Below, in pieces: positions 8,979-17,383 of a stretch of 64,000 bases of DNA. Made by a program: the position numbers and the translations under genes. The first letter of the stretch is position 1, and the number at the start of each line of letters is the position of its first letter. The notes below the pieces were generated by a model. The model did not search any database. It saw only the letters and a list, made by a program, of their open reading frames with translations, and was not told the origin of the DNA. The DNA comes from JAUUZQ01 sp964538375 (GTDB taxonomy: Bacteria; Bacteroidota; Bacteroidia; Bacteroidales; GCA-2748055), in contig CAZIFQ010000002.1 in the NCBI GenBank assembly GCA_964538375.1, positions 124,001-188,000 of the forward strand. The letters are read 5' to 3'.

Positions 8979-9722
8979 ATGGAGAAGTATACAGAGACTC
9001 CCAAGCGCAATAAAAGGACTCATCTCATATTAGGTGTGGTCCTGGTTTTATTTGGTATAGCAGTAATCACTAATCTGTTTGATATTGGAAACTGGCATAT
9101 TAGAAATATTATTTTCAGTTGGCAAATGCTTCTTGTAGCGCTGGGAGTTATTTTTATATCAAGCAGTGACAGTAAACCAACAGGATACATTCTTCTCGCC
9201 ATTGGTGGATTCTTCTTAATACCAGAAATATTTCATAGTGTTTCTGACGATTGGAGACGTCTGTTTTGGCCCGTAATGCTTATAGTTTTGGGTTTAGCGA
9301 TAATATTTAACAGGGGAGGGTACCGCTCAGGTTCGAGGCGTGGATCCGGATTTTCTCACCGAAACAGCACCGGCACTGAAAATGATTACCTTGATGATGT
9401 AGCAATATTCGGAGGCGGAGATAAGAATATACATTCTCAAAATTTTAAAGGGGGTAGAATTACCCACATTTTTGGTGGATCCAAATATGATTTCAGGAAG
9501 GCCGTTCTGGCTGAAGGCACTAACGAGTTAGAATTAACTATGCTTTTTGGAGGCACGAAATTAATTGTTCCGGAAGGATGGGATATAAAGTTGAAAATGA
9601 CCTCAATTTTTGGTGGTTTCTCTGATAAGCGGACGAGGAGTATTGTTGTTGTTGATCCTGACAAAACACTGGTAATAAAAGGGGTTAATCTTTTCGGTGG
9701 AGGTGATATCGTAAATTTCTGA
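8979..9722 (+). CDS. LiaF-like membrane protein (LiaI-like TM region plus beta-helical C-terminus)
   Basis: 247 residues. Four hydrophobic segments in the first 110 residues match the LiaI/LiaF-like transmembrane module (starting LILGVVLVLFGIAVI). The C-terminal 105 residues carry repeated [IL]FGG motifs (AIFGGGDKN, HIFGGSKYD, MLFGGTKL, SIFGGFSD), as in LiaF C-terminal domains. In Firmicutes, LiaF inhibits a cell-envelope stress kinase. Here the gene lies 4 bases before a LytS-type kinase and its LytTR regulator, so a similar control role is likely but inferred. Confidence 0.8.
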   Translation: MEKYTETPKRNKRTHLILGVVLVLFGIAVITNLFDIGNWHIRNIIFSWQMLLVALGVIFISSSDSKPTGYILLAIGGFFLIPEIFHSVSDDWRRLFWPVMLIVLGLAIIFNRGGYRSGSRRGSGFSHRNSTGTENDYLDDVAIFGGGDKNIHSQNFKGGRITHIFGGSKYDFRKAVLAEGTNELELTMLFGGTKLIVPEGWDIKLKMTSIFGGFSDKRTRSIVVVDPDKTLVIKGVNLFGGGDIVNF

Positions 9723-9726
9723 TCAA

Positions 9727-10782
9727 ATGGCTCATCCCATTACCAGTCATCGCAAAACACTTTTCATATACCTTTTAATATGGTTGTTGGTTATAGTTGC
9801 CTATGCATTCATATTTATGTTTGGGAGAGACTTCTCTTTACTTATTTCATTTTCGGATTCTTTTATTTCTAATATATTATTTGCACTCTTGGGGATAATG
9901 ATATGGTATCCAACCCGCTATATCCCATTTCAAAAAAACGCTCCTGTTTATTCTATTTTAGCTCATGTTACAGTGGGACTTTTAGTAATTCTTGTATGGA
10001 TTGTCGTTGCAACTGCTCTACTAGAAACAATTTTTAGTGCTAATGAAGATTATACCAGTTTTCTATCAAATTCAATACTATGGAGAGCTATTTCAGGTAT
10101 TTTTATGTACCTGGTATTGATATTGGTTTATTATCTCGTAATGAATGCAAGAAGTTTGCGTGAGAGAGTTCAGGCAGAAGAGAGACTTCGAACCCTGGTA
10201 AAGGAGTCTGAACTGAATATGCTGAAATCCCAGATAAATCCACACTTTCTCTTTAACTCTTTAAATTCTGTCTCTTCCCTGATTATGAGCAACCCTGCTG
10301 AAGCACAAGAAATGATCCATAGGTTGTCAGATTTTATCCGTTATTCTCTGAAGCATAGGGAAAGTGAATATGTGACGCTTAAAGAGGAGATTGGAAGAAT
10401 GGAAGATTATCTTTCCATTGAAAAAGTTCGTTTTGGCGACAAGCTCATCTATACGCTGGAAACAGACGAGGAATGTAGTGAAGTTGAGGTTCCAACGATG
10501 ATTCTGCAGCCACTCATTGAGAATGCAATAAAACATGGAGTGTATGAGAGTCTTGATCCGGTTGAAATATTTGTTACATGTTCTGTACAAAATGGATATC
10601 TTACCTTGCAAATTATAAATGACTTCGATCCTGATCAACCTTCACGCAAAGGCACTGGTGTTGGTTTGCAAAATGTGTCTGAACGAATTCGGCTCGTTTA
10701 CGATAGGGAAGGGAGTATTAATTGGAGAATAAAGGATAAAAAATTTATTGTCTCAATGAATATTCCGAAGTTGAATAAGTAA
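9727..10782 (+). CDS. LytS/AlgZ-type sensor histidine kinase
   Basis: 351 residues with four membrane helices in the first 140 residues and no large extracytoplasmic loop, then a short coiled coil and a His_kinase domain with SQINPHFLFNSLNS (phospho-acceptor His173). The ATP-binding part has PLIENAIKHG and GTGVGLQN. The gene sits between a LiaF-like protein and a LytTR regulator whose start overlaps its stop (TAATG), so the three form one transcript. Signal unknown; the membrane-embedded sensor and LiaF neighbour suggest envelope stress. Confidence 0.9.
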   Translation: MAHPITSHRKTLFIYLLIWLLVIVAYAFIFMFGRDFSLLISFSDSFISNILFALLGIMIWYPTRYIPFQKNAPVYSILAHVTVGLLVILVWIVVATALLETIFSANEDYTSFLSNSILWRAISGIFMYLVLILVYYLVMNARSLRERVQAEERLRTLVKESELNMLKSQINPHFLFNSLNSVSSLIMSNPAEAQEMIHRLSDFIRYSLKHRESEYVTLKEEIGRMEDYLSIEKVRFGDKLIYTLETDEECSEVEVPTMILQPLIENAIKHGVYESLDPVEIFVTCSVQNGYLTLQIINDFDPDQPSRKGTGVGLQNVSERIRLVYDREGSINWRIKDKKFIVSMNIPKLNK

Positions 10783-11540
10783 TGATTATGAAAAAAGTAT
10801 CAGCTCTAATAATCGAAGATGAAAAGCCGGCAAGGGAGCTGGTTAGGAGATATATATCTGATAATCCGATGATAGAATTGCTAGGCGAATACGATAACGG
10901 ATTTGATGGATTAAAAGCCATCCAGGAGCTTAAGCCACAACTTATATTTCTTGATGTTCAGATGCCAAAGCTAACCGGTTTTGAAATGATTGAATTATTG
11001 GATGATAAGCCGGAGATTATATTCACCACAGCTTATGACCAATACGCGATAAAAGCATTTGAGCAAAATGCAGTTGACTATCTTCTAAAACCATTTTCCA
11101 AGGTTCGCTTCGATGAGTCACTGACAAAGCTTATGTCGAGGTTGGAAAATGCTGGTTCGGGAGAGAATCAACTGGAGAAGATTAAAAAGCACCTGGAGAG
11201 CAACGATGAAGTTATCCATCGGGTAGTAATAAAGAAGTCAGGTAAGATCCATGTTATCTCAACAACAGATATTAATTACTTAGAGGCGCAGGATGACTAC
11301 GTGATGATATACACTGCAGAGGAGAGGTTTCTTAAGCAGCAAACTATGAAATATTTTGAAAAACACCTGGATGAGGAGTTGTTTCTCCGAGTACATAGGT
11401 CATACATAGTTAACGTGCAGTGTATAGAACGAATTGAACCATACGAAAAGACCAATTACATTCTAATTCTGAAAGATGGAAATAAAATTCCTGTGAGCAG
11501 AAGCGGGATGCAGGTGATGAGGGAGAAATTGAATTTCTGA
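10782..11540 (+). CDS. LytTR-family response regulator
   Basis: 252 residues. Receiver domain with acidic pocket E12/D13 and phospho-acceptor D58 (FLDVQMP), followed by a linker and a LytTR DNA-binding domain (about 145-250; INYLEAQDDYVMIYT, FLRVHRSYIVN, IPVSRS). The start overlaps the kinase stop by one base; a second in-frame ATG lies at 10788. The stop faces the tag gene end-to-end with 10 bases between them. Confidence 0.93.
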   Translation: MIMKKVSALIIEDEKPARELVRRYISDNPMIELLGEYDNGFDGLKAIQELKPQLIFLDVQMPKLTGFEMIELLDDKPEIIFTTAYDQYAIKAFEQNAVDYLLKPFSKVRFDESLTKLMSRLENAGSGENQLEKIKKHLESNDEVIHRVVIKKSGKIHVISTTDINYLEAQDDYVMIYTAEERFLKQQTMKYFEKHLDEELFLRVHRSYIVNVQCIERIEPYEKTNYILILKDGNKIPVSRSGMQVMREKLNF

Positions 11541-11550
11541 GTAGAGAAAC

Positions 11551-12114
11551 TCAGACCTGCTTGTATCTGAAACAATCAACCATATGATCATTAATAACTC
11601 CTATGCTTTGTAAATGAGCATACATAATTGTAGTTCCGAGAAAGCGAAATCCTCTTTTCTTTAAATCCTTTGTAATTTTATCCGACAACACAGTATTGGT
11701 GGGCATTTCTGACAAAAATTTGAATTTATTAACAATGACTTTCCCTTCTGTGAATCCCCAGATATACTTATCGAAAGAGCCAAACTCATCAACTATTTCG
11801 AGAAAATGTTTAGCATTGCTGATGGAGCTTTCTATTTTTTTTCTGTTCCTGATGATTCCCGCATCATTCATCATCATCTCAATTCGTTTTTCATCATACT
11901 GAGATACTTTTTCTACATCAAAGTCATCATATAGCCGTCTGTAATTCTCCCGACGCTTGAGAATAGTAAGCCAACTTAAACCGGCCTGGGCTGACTCAAG
12001 AACCAGAAATTCGAAATGAGTTTTATCATCATGAACAGGCACTCCCCACTCTTTGTCGTGGTACTCGATATATAAATCGTTACCAAGACACCATTTACAT
12101 CGGTTTTTATTCAT
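11551..12114 (-). CDS. tag: DNA-3-methyladenine glycosylase I
   Basis: 187 residues, the usual size. Base-excision repair enzyme removing 3-methyladenine from DNA. The zinc-binding ligands of the family are present: C6, H19 (in YHDKEWG), H177 and C181 (in DHMVDCF). The substrate-pocket segment AGLSWLTILKRR is intact. Single gene, convergent with the LytTR regulator and divergent from the hydrogenase-associated operon. Confidence 0.95.
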   Translation of the reverse strand: MNKNRCKWCLGNDLYIEYHDKEWGVPVHDDKTHFEFLVLESAQAGLSWLTILKRRENYRRLYDDFDVEKVSQYDEKRIEMMMNDAGIIRNRKKIESSISNAKHFLEIVDEFGSFDKYIWGFTEGKVIVNKFKFLSEMPTNTVLSDKITKDLKKRGFRFLGTTIMYAHLQSIGVINDHMVDCFRYKQV

Positions 12115-12162
12115 TCCTCAGGTTTATATATGGGTAAATCTGCTTCGCAATATATAAAAATC

Positions 12163-12200
12163 ACACCAATACATCATTGCTTGGTTCATTGGTGTTTTTT
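12163..12200 (+). terminator. Weak terminator-like hairpin
   Basis: An 8-bp stem (ACACCAAT pairing with ATTGGTGT) around a 17-base loop is followed by TTTTT. No plus-strand gene ends just before it, so it may instead act on the tag leader or be fortuitous. Confidence 0.3.
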
Positions 12201-12394
12201 GCTGATGGTGCCAGGTAATCAATATCATATTTTTTTGAAGAGAATACTGCAATTTTTAGAAAGTTGATTATTTAGATTGTTATAAATCTGCTATCTTGAG
12301 TATTCATTTTGGAGTAGATAAATATAATTTATTTAGATTTAATATATATTGTTATTATTATAACAGAAATTAATATCATTTTCCGTTTTAGGAT

Positions 12395-12402
12395 TATCTT
12401 TG
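12395..12402 (+). promoter_or_regulatory. Candidate -7 box (TATCTTTG) for the hydrogenase operon
   Basis: Exact match to the Bacteroidota TAnnTTTG -7 consensus, 71 bases before the first operon gene. No clear TTG -33 element lies at the normal spacing. Confidence 0.35.
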
Positions 12403-12473
12403 TCCTCTTAAAAATATATTTAAACGCGACAGTAATTGTTATATAAATAACAATAAATGAATAAATAGTTTAA

Positions 12474-12818
12474 ATGCAGATAAAAGAAATTGCCAATATA
12501 CTTAGCGCCAGAATCTTGACATCAGATGCGGATGTTAACGTTGAAATTTACAAAGCGTTTTCTTCTGACCTGATGAGTGATGTTCTGACAAGTGATTACG
12601 ATCAGACAATATTAATAACTGGCTTGTCTACACTTCAGGCAATTAGAACAGCAGAAATGTTGGATATTGGTCATATCATTATTGCTCGGAATAAAGAGGT
12701 GAATAGAGAGATGATAGCACTTGCCGAAGAGAGCAGCATTGTACTTCTGCAGTCTGAATATTCTATGTTTCATATTTCTGGTTTATTGTATCAAGCTGGT
12801 ATCAATCCTGTTTATTAA
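12474..12818 (+). CDS. DRTGG-domain protein (first of two in the hydrogenase operon)
   Basis: 114 residues, soluble, made up of a single DRTGG-like domain (MQIKEIANILSARIL at the start, then a Rossmann-like alternation of strands and helices). Paralogue of the protein at 13488-13823: both have an IAxxLxxxI-type opening, an AxxSDLxSDV segment and an end like [ST]xFxI[AS]G[EL]L[FY]Q. Such stand-alone DRTGG proteins accompany HydABC-type hydrogenases in Firmicutes, Thermotogae and Bacteroidota (family knowledge); biochemical role unknown. Its last base is shared with the next start. Confidence 0.8.
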   Translation: MQIKEIANILSARILTSDADVNVEIYKAFSSDLMSDVLTSDYDQTILITGLSTLQAIRTAEMLDIGHIIIARNKEVNREMIALAEESSIVLLQSEYSMFHISGLLYQAGINPVY

Positions 12819-13234
12819 TGAAAATGCAATTTCATATTAACGGTGGTGATTTTGTGAATGCGGGGAAAGCTTCCAGCCAGGTAAAAGGAGTTCTAAAAAA
12901 ACTGAATGTTGAGCAAAAGTTAATTAAGAGAGTTGTAGTTGCATTGTATGAAACGGAGGTAAATGTTGCAGCTCATGCACATGAAGGGGATATAGAAGTT
13001 GAAATTAGTGAAAACGAGATAACTATTGTTGTTTCAGACAAAGGTCCCGGTATTGTAGATATTGAAAAAGCGATGCAGGTTGGATTTAGTACTGCAACAA
13101 AAGAGGTGAGGGAAATGGGATTTGGAGCAGGGATGGGCTTAGCAAACATAAAGAAGAACAGTGATTCATTTCATATTGAGAGTGTGCCCGGTAAAGGGAC
13201 CATAGTAAAACTAGCAAATACGCTTACAAATTGA
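12818..13234 (+). CDS. RsbW-like GHKL ATPase / anti-sigma-type kinase
   Basis: 138 residues with the HATPase_c fold of anti-sigma factor kinases: N-box ALYETEVNVAAHAH, G1 box VSDKGPGI and G2 loop EMGFGAGMGLANIKKNSD. No sigma factor or STAS anti-anti-sigma partner is encoded in the operon, so the target is unknown. The start overlaps the previous stop by one base, and the stop overlaps the TTG that may open the next reading frame (TTGA). Confidence 0.85.
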   Translation: MKMQFHINGGDFVNAGKASSQVKGVLKKLNVEQKLIKRVVVALYETEVNVAAHAHEGDIEVEISENEITIVVSDKGPGIVDIEKAMQVGFSTATKEVREMGFGAGMGLANIKKNSDSFHIESVPGKGTIVKLANTLTN

Positions 13235-13485
13235 TCGAAAAAGAAAGAGGCATAGTGTTCCATCACGAACTGAAGGTACTTCCTGGAATAGACTGTGCTG
13301 CTTGTGGATCGCCTAGTTGTAGGTCATTGGCTGAAGATATTGTACAAGGACGAGCAGAATTATCATGGTGAGTGTTTCTCCAGGAATTATACATCAGCAA
13401 TAATAAGATTTCACTTGAGGAGGTAAATAAGATAAATGATGGGATTTGGGGTGAAAATAGAAATTACAGAAGTCAAATAATTTAA
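13231..13485 (+). pseudogene. Collapsed Fe-hydrogenase-like/FeS-cluster gene with in-frame TGA
   Basis: The frame from TTG 13231 (overlapping the upstream stop) runs 46 codons to a TGA at 13369-13371, then continues open for another 37 codons to TAA at 13483-13485, 2 bases before the next gene. It encodes LKVLPGIDCAACGSPSC followed by RSLAEDIVQGRAELSW, a 4Fe-4S (PF04060-like) domain. The TGA falls where the fourth cluster Cys is expected (W-[TGA]-V-F). In related operons as I recall them, this slot holds a protein of some 400 residues with ferredoxin, Fe-hydrogenase-like and C-terminal FeS domains. Here only the apparent extreme ends survive, as after an in-frame internal deletion. Alternatives: a short selenoprotein (no convincing SECIS hairpin seen) or a sequence error. 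Confidence 0.65.
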
Positions 13486-13487
13486 GT

Positions 13488-13823
13488 ATGATATTAGAAG
13501 AGATTGTAAAAAATTTAGGATTGAAGGTTTTTTGTGGAAACAAGTTACTGGATAGAGAAGTACATGGAGCTTATGTTTCTGATCTGCTCAGTGATGTAAT
13601 GGGTAATGTAAGCGAGGGAGAAGTTTGGATTACTTTACAGTCGCACTTAAATGTCGTAGCTATTGCTTCTTTAAAGGAGATGTCAGCAGTAATCCTGGTG
13701 AAAAATATTGTCCCTGATGAAAGTGTAATATTGAAAGCAGAGGAGAAGGGAATTCCAATTCTTGGAAGTAGAGCGTCAACTTTTTCTATTGCTGGAGAGC
13801 TGTTTCAATTATTAAATAAATAA
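13488..13823 (+). CDS. DRTGG-domain protein (second copy)
   Basis: 111 residues, soluble, single DRTGG-like domain; paralogue of the protein at 12474-12818 (shared VSDLLSDVM-like segment and the end STFSIAGELFQLL). It starts 2 bases after the collapsed FeS frame and overlaps the PHP gene by one base, consistent with translational coupling. Function unknown; conserved with bifurcating hydrogenases. Confidence 0.8.
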   Translation: MILEEIVKNLGLKVFCGNKLLDREVHGAYVSDLLSDVMGNVSEGEVWITLQSHLNVVAIASLKEMSAVILVKNIVPDESVILKAEEKGIPILGSRASTFSIAGELFQLLNK

Positions 13824-14557
13824 TGAACACCTATTGTGCAGATTTGCATATTCACACTGTCTTGTCTCCTTGCGGAGACCTGGAGATGAGTCCGGTACGG
13901 ATTGTAGATCAAGCGGCACAAAAGGGACTTGATATTATTGCTATAGCAGACCATAATCATACAGGTCATTGCCGAATCACTCGTGAGTTTGGCGCAAAGA
14001 AAGGGATTTGGGTGGTCTATGGTGTAGAAGTTACCTCAAGGGAGGAGGTGCATTGTTTGGCGTTCTTTGATACTGACGAACAAGTGGAATTGTTCCAGGA
14101 ATACATTGATCATTTTCTACCGAAAATTGCAAATGATACATCTGTATTTGGGCAACAGTTGATTGTTGATGAAAATGAAAATATCCTGGAAGAATTGAAG
14201 CATTCTCTCTATCCCGGAATATCACAAGGGATAGAGGAGATATCCGAAAAGGTTAAGCATCTCGGGGGGTATTTTGTTCCAGCTCATATTGACAGGAAAG
14301 TGAATGGATTGTATTCACAATTAGGTTTTTTTCCTCTTAAATTGGAAGTTGATGCAATAGAGATATTCAGAAACACAAAAAAGGATGACATAATCCGGGA
14401 GCATAAGGAGCTTGAAAAATATCAGATGCTAGTGAGTTCGGATGCTCATTTCATAGAAGATATTGGGAGAAGTTACAGTAAGTTAAAAATGAGGGAGAAG
14501 AGTTTTGTTGAACTGGGTAAAGCCCTTCATGGATTAAATGGCAGAATGATAATATAG
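13823..14557 (+). CDS. PHP-domain metal-dependent phosphoesterase-like protein
   Basis: 244 residues. The N-terminal metal site of the PHP family is clear: ADLHIHTVLSPCGDLEMSP, IAIADHNHTGHC and VVYGVEVTSREEVHCLAFF; a C-terminal LVSSDAHFIEDIG gives the late Asp-x-His ligands. Related to the TrpH/YciV class of phosphoesterases. It is a regular member of HydABC operons, but its substrate there is not known. Confidence 0.85.
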   Translation: MNTYCADLHIHTVLSPCGDLEMSPVRIVDQAAQKGLDIIAIADHNHTGHCRITREFGAKKGIWVVYGVEVTSREEVHCLAFFDTDEQVELFQEYIDHFLPKIANDTSVFGQQLIVDENENILEELKHSLYPGISQGIEEISEKVKHLGGYFVPAHIDRKVNGLYSQLGFFPLKLEVDAIEIFRNTKKDDIIREHKELEKYQMLVSSDAHFIEDIGRSYSKLKMREKSFVELGKALHGLNGRMII

Positions 14558-14558
14558 A

Positions 14559-15110
14559 ATGAAAGAGATTGCATTACATATTCTTGACATTGCCGAAAAT
14601 AGTGTTTCTGCAGGAGCGGCCAATATCACATTAAGCATAAGAGTAGATCATGCAACTCAAATAATTAGTGTATGGATTGAAGATGATGGCATAGGGATGA
14701 GTGAAGAGGTAAAGCACAATTCTGAAAATCCATTTTATACTTCAAAAACAAGCAGAAAGGTAGGGCTGGGAATTCCATTACTGAAGCAGCATGCGGAGAT
14801 GACAGGTGGGAAACTGACTATTGACTCGGAAGCAGGTGCTGGAACAACGGTTCGGGCAGATTTTGTGGCTAATCACCCTGATATTCAACCTTTGGGAGAT
14901 ATCGAAGGATGTTGGGTGTTGCTAGCCAGTTCATATCCTGGTATTGACATTAAACTGAAATTTGAGACAAATACTGGTGAATATGAAATTAGTTCAAATG
15001 AGGTAATGGAATACCTGGAGCTGGATTCTCTCCAAAGTATTGAAGTAATGGATAGTTTAAAAAGAATGATTAGAAATAACATAGACGACCTTAGTTTGGG
15101 TATGAAATAA
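14559..15110 (+). CDS. GHKL ATP-binding protein (second in the hydrogenase operon)
   Basis: 183 residues. HATPase_c motifs: DIAENSVSAGAANI (N box), WIEDDGIGMSEE (G1), FYTSKTSRKVGLGIPLLKQHAEMTGG (G2 region; longer than 20 if joined, keyed on KVGLGIPLLKQ). The C-terminal 60 residues form a small extra domain. No phospho-acceptor His domain, so it is not a complete sensor kinase. It follows the PHP gene by one base and precedes the hydrogenase subunits by 66 bases. Confidence 0.82.
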   Translation: MKEIALHILDIAENSVSAGAANITLSIRVDHATQIISVWIEDDGIGMSEEVKHNSENPFYTSKTSRKVGLGIPLLKQHAEMTGGKLTIDSEAGAGTTVRADFVANHPDIQPLGDIEGCWVLLASSYPGIDIKLKFETNTGEYEISSNEVMEYLELDSLQSIEVMDSLKRMIRNNIDDLSLGMK

Positions 15111-15176
15111 TTGATTGATAATACTTAATCTTTAATTTTAGATATTAGAAACAAGAAGTTAAACAATAGAGATACG

Positions 15177-15587
15177 ATGGGAAAGATAAAAACACTTGCG
15201 GACCTCAAAAAGATTCGCGACAAGCAGGTTTCAGACATAAATCTTCGCAATAAGGGAGATGATGCTGAAAAGCTTGTACAAATCAGGGTGGCCATGGCGA
15301 CCTGTGGAATTGCTTCCGGCGCAAAAGAAACAATGGAATTTCTGATATATGACTTGGAGAAGAGAGGTGTTGAGGCCGTAGTTACTCAAACAGGTTGTAT
15401 GAGCTATTGCTATGCGGAACCAACTATTGAAGTGACATTGCCAGGAAAGGAACCGCTTGTATTTGGTGGCGTTGACACTGATAAAGCTGATGAGATCATC
15501 GAGAAATATATTATGGGTGGTGAACTGGTTGATGGAATCATCCCTGTAAATTATGAAACAATAGATTCAAAAAATAAGGAGGATTAA
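15177..15587 (+). CDS. [2Fe-2S] thioredoxin-like ferredoxin domain protein of the hydrogenase operon
   Basis: 136 residues. The central thioredoxin-like fold carries MATCGIASG (C43) and QTGCMSYCYAEP (C74, C78), the Cys pattern of this HydABC-associated family; only three Cys are visible in the cluster region. It lies 2 bases before hydB and is probably an accessory electron carrier or subunit of the bifurcating complex. Confidence 0.85.
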   Translation: MGKIKTLADLKKIRDKQVSDINLRNKGDDAEKLVQIRVAMATCGIASGAKETMEFLIYDLEKRGVEAVVTQTGCMSYCYAEPTIEVTLPGKEPLVFGGVDTDKADEIIEKYIMGGELVDGIIPVNYETIDSKNKED

Positions 15588-15589
15588 AT

Positions 15590-17383
15590 ATGTCGAACTA
15601 TAGCATGCATATGCTTGTTTGCGGTGGCACAGGATGTAAATCATCTGACAGCGACATTCTTGTTGAGAAGCTTAAAAAGGAGTTGCTTAAACAAGGATTG
15701 GAAGAGACTGTCCAGGTTGTTATGACTGGTTGCTTTGGCTTTTGTGAAAAGGGCCCCATCGTAAAGATTATGCCTGATAATACATTTTACACACAGGTAA
15801 AGCCGGAAGACGCGGAAGACATCGTTGAGGAACATGTAGTTAAGGGCCGTCGTGTAACCAGGTTGCTTTACAAAGATCCTGAGAAGAATACAGCAGTTGA
15901 AGATACCAAGCATATGGGATTTTACAAAAAACAACTCAGGATTGCATTGCGTAACTGCGGGTTTTTAGATCCTGAAAAAATTGAAGAATATATCGCCAGG
16001 GATGGCTACATGGCTATAGGTAAGGTGCTTACTGAATTAAGTCCGGAAGAAACCATCTCATTGATGAAAGACTCAGGCCTCAGGGGAAGGGGAGGAGCAG
16101 GATTCCCTTCTGGATTAAAATGGGAATTTGCCAGAAACAATGAATCTGATAAGAAATATGTAGTCTGTAATGCAGATGAAGGTGATCCTGGGGCATTTAT
16201 GGACAGATCTATCCTGGAGGGAGATCCACATTCAGTCCTTGAAGCTATGGCCATCACTGGATATTGTATTGGTGCTGATGAAGGATTCATATACATACGT
16301 GCAGAGTATCCGCTTGCTATTGAACGATTAAAAATTGCGATCAACCAGGCAAGAGAATATGGACTGCTGGGAGAAAATATACTCGGTTCCGGGTTTAATT
16401 TTGATATCGGGCTTAAATATGGTGCCGGTGCTTTTGTTTGTGGAGAGGAGACAGCACTTATACATTCTATGGAAGGTGAAAGGGGAGAACCAACCTTGAA
16501 ACCGCCCTTCCCTGCGGAAAGCGGATATCATGGAAAACCTACCAATGTAAATAATGTAGAAACGCTTGCGAATGTTCCTTCAATTATTCTAAAAGGTGCA
16601 GAATGGTTCTCAAGTATAGGTACAGAAAAATCAAAAGGAACTAAAGTATTTGCACTGGCAGGAAAGATAAATAATGTTGGCTTAATTGAAGTTCCTATGG
16701 GAACCACTCTCCGAGAAGTAATCTTTGAGATTGGCGGAGGTATCAAGGATGGTAAGAAATTTAAGGCAGCTCAAACAGGAGGCCCGTCGGGAGGTTGTTT
16801 AACAGAAAAACACCTGGATACACCCATTGATTATGAAAATCTTGTGGCTAATGGCTCAATGATGGGGTCAGGTGGTATGATTGTCTTGGATGAAGATGAT
16901 TGTATGGTTTCAATTGCCAAATTTTATCTTGGTTTTACTGTTGAAGAATCATGTGGGAAGTGTGTTCCCTGTAGAATTGGAAACAAACGACTCCATGAAC
17001 TATTGGACAGAATTTGCAGTGGTAAAGGTGAATTAGCTGATCTGGACAGACTGAAGAACCTTGGAGAGGTTATAAAAGACACTTCTCTCTGCGGATTAGG
17101 GCAAAGCTCACCTAATCCGGTCTTGTCTACACTCGATAATTTCTATGATGAGTATTATTCACATGTGGTTGATAAAAAATGTCCAGCTGGTGTTTGTAAA
17201 GACCTGATGGAGTATTTTATCCTGGAAGAAAATTGTGTAGGATGTACCGCCTGCGCCAGGGCTTGTCCTGTTGGCGCTATTACCGGAGAAAGAAAGGAAT
17301 TACATACGGTGAATCCTGATATTTGTATTAAATGTGGTGCCTGTATGGAGAAATGTAAATTCGATGCAGTTATCTTAAAATAA
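15590..17383 (+). CDS. hydB: Electron-bifurcating [FeFe]-hydrogenase subunit B (NuoF-like)
   Basis: 597 residues, full length. Domains: thioredoxin-like [2Fe-2S] (C11, C16, C48, C52); NuoF-type FMN/NADH domain with GLRGRGGAGFPSG and NADEGDPGAFMDR; SLBB domain; N3-type [4Fe-4S] site ESCGKCVPCRIG; and two C-terminal [4Fe-4S] ferredoxin motifs (CVGCTACARACP and CIKCGACMEKC). This subunit binds NAD(H) and the flavin at which electrons are split between NADH and reduced ferredoxin. It directly abuts hydA (no intervening base). Confidence 0.95.
   Translation: MSNYSMHMLVCGGTGCKSSDSDILVEKLKKELLKQGLEETVQVVMTGCFGFCEKGPIVKIMPDNTFYTQVKPEDAEDIVEEHVVKGRRVTRLLYKDPEKNTAVEDTKHMGFYKKQLRIALRNCGFLDPEKIEEYIARDGYMAIGKVLTELSPEETISLMKDSGLRGRGGAGFPSGLKWEFARNNESDKKYVVCNADEGDPGAFMDRSILEGDPHSVLEAMAITGYCIGADEGFIYIRAEYPLAIERLKIAINQAREYGLLGENILGSGFNFDIGLKYGAGAFVCGEETALIHSMEGERGEPTLKPPFPAESGYHGKPTNVNNVETLANVPSIILKGAEWFSSIGTEKSKGTKVFALAGKINNVGLIEVPMGTTLREVIFEIGGGIKDGKKFKAAQTGGPSGGCLTEKHLDTPIDYENLVANGSMMGSGGMIVLDEDDCMVSIAKFYLGFTVEESCGKCVPCRIGNKRLHELLDRICSGKGELADLDRLKNLGEVIKDTSLCGLGQSSPNPVLSTLDNFYDEYYSHVVDKKCPAGVCKDLMEYFILEENCVGCTACARACPVGAITGERKELHTVNPDICIKCGACMEKCKFDAVILK

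Larger units (their letters stand above)
12115..12473. other. Divergent intergenic region between tag and the hydrogenase operon
   Basis: 359 very AT-rich bases without an ORF. It contains one hairpin with a T run (12163-12200) and a candidate -7 box (12395-12402). The promoters of both flanking genes should lie here. Confidence 0.55.

Noticed and set aside
13372..13430. SECIS element after the TGA of the collapsed FeS gene
   Set aside because: Only a very short stem (TTC/GAA around 13377-13386) lies near, with the loop too close to the TGA for the bacterial spacing as I know it. Selenocysteine is kept only as an alternative.
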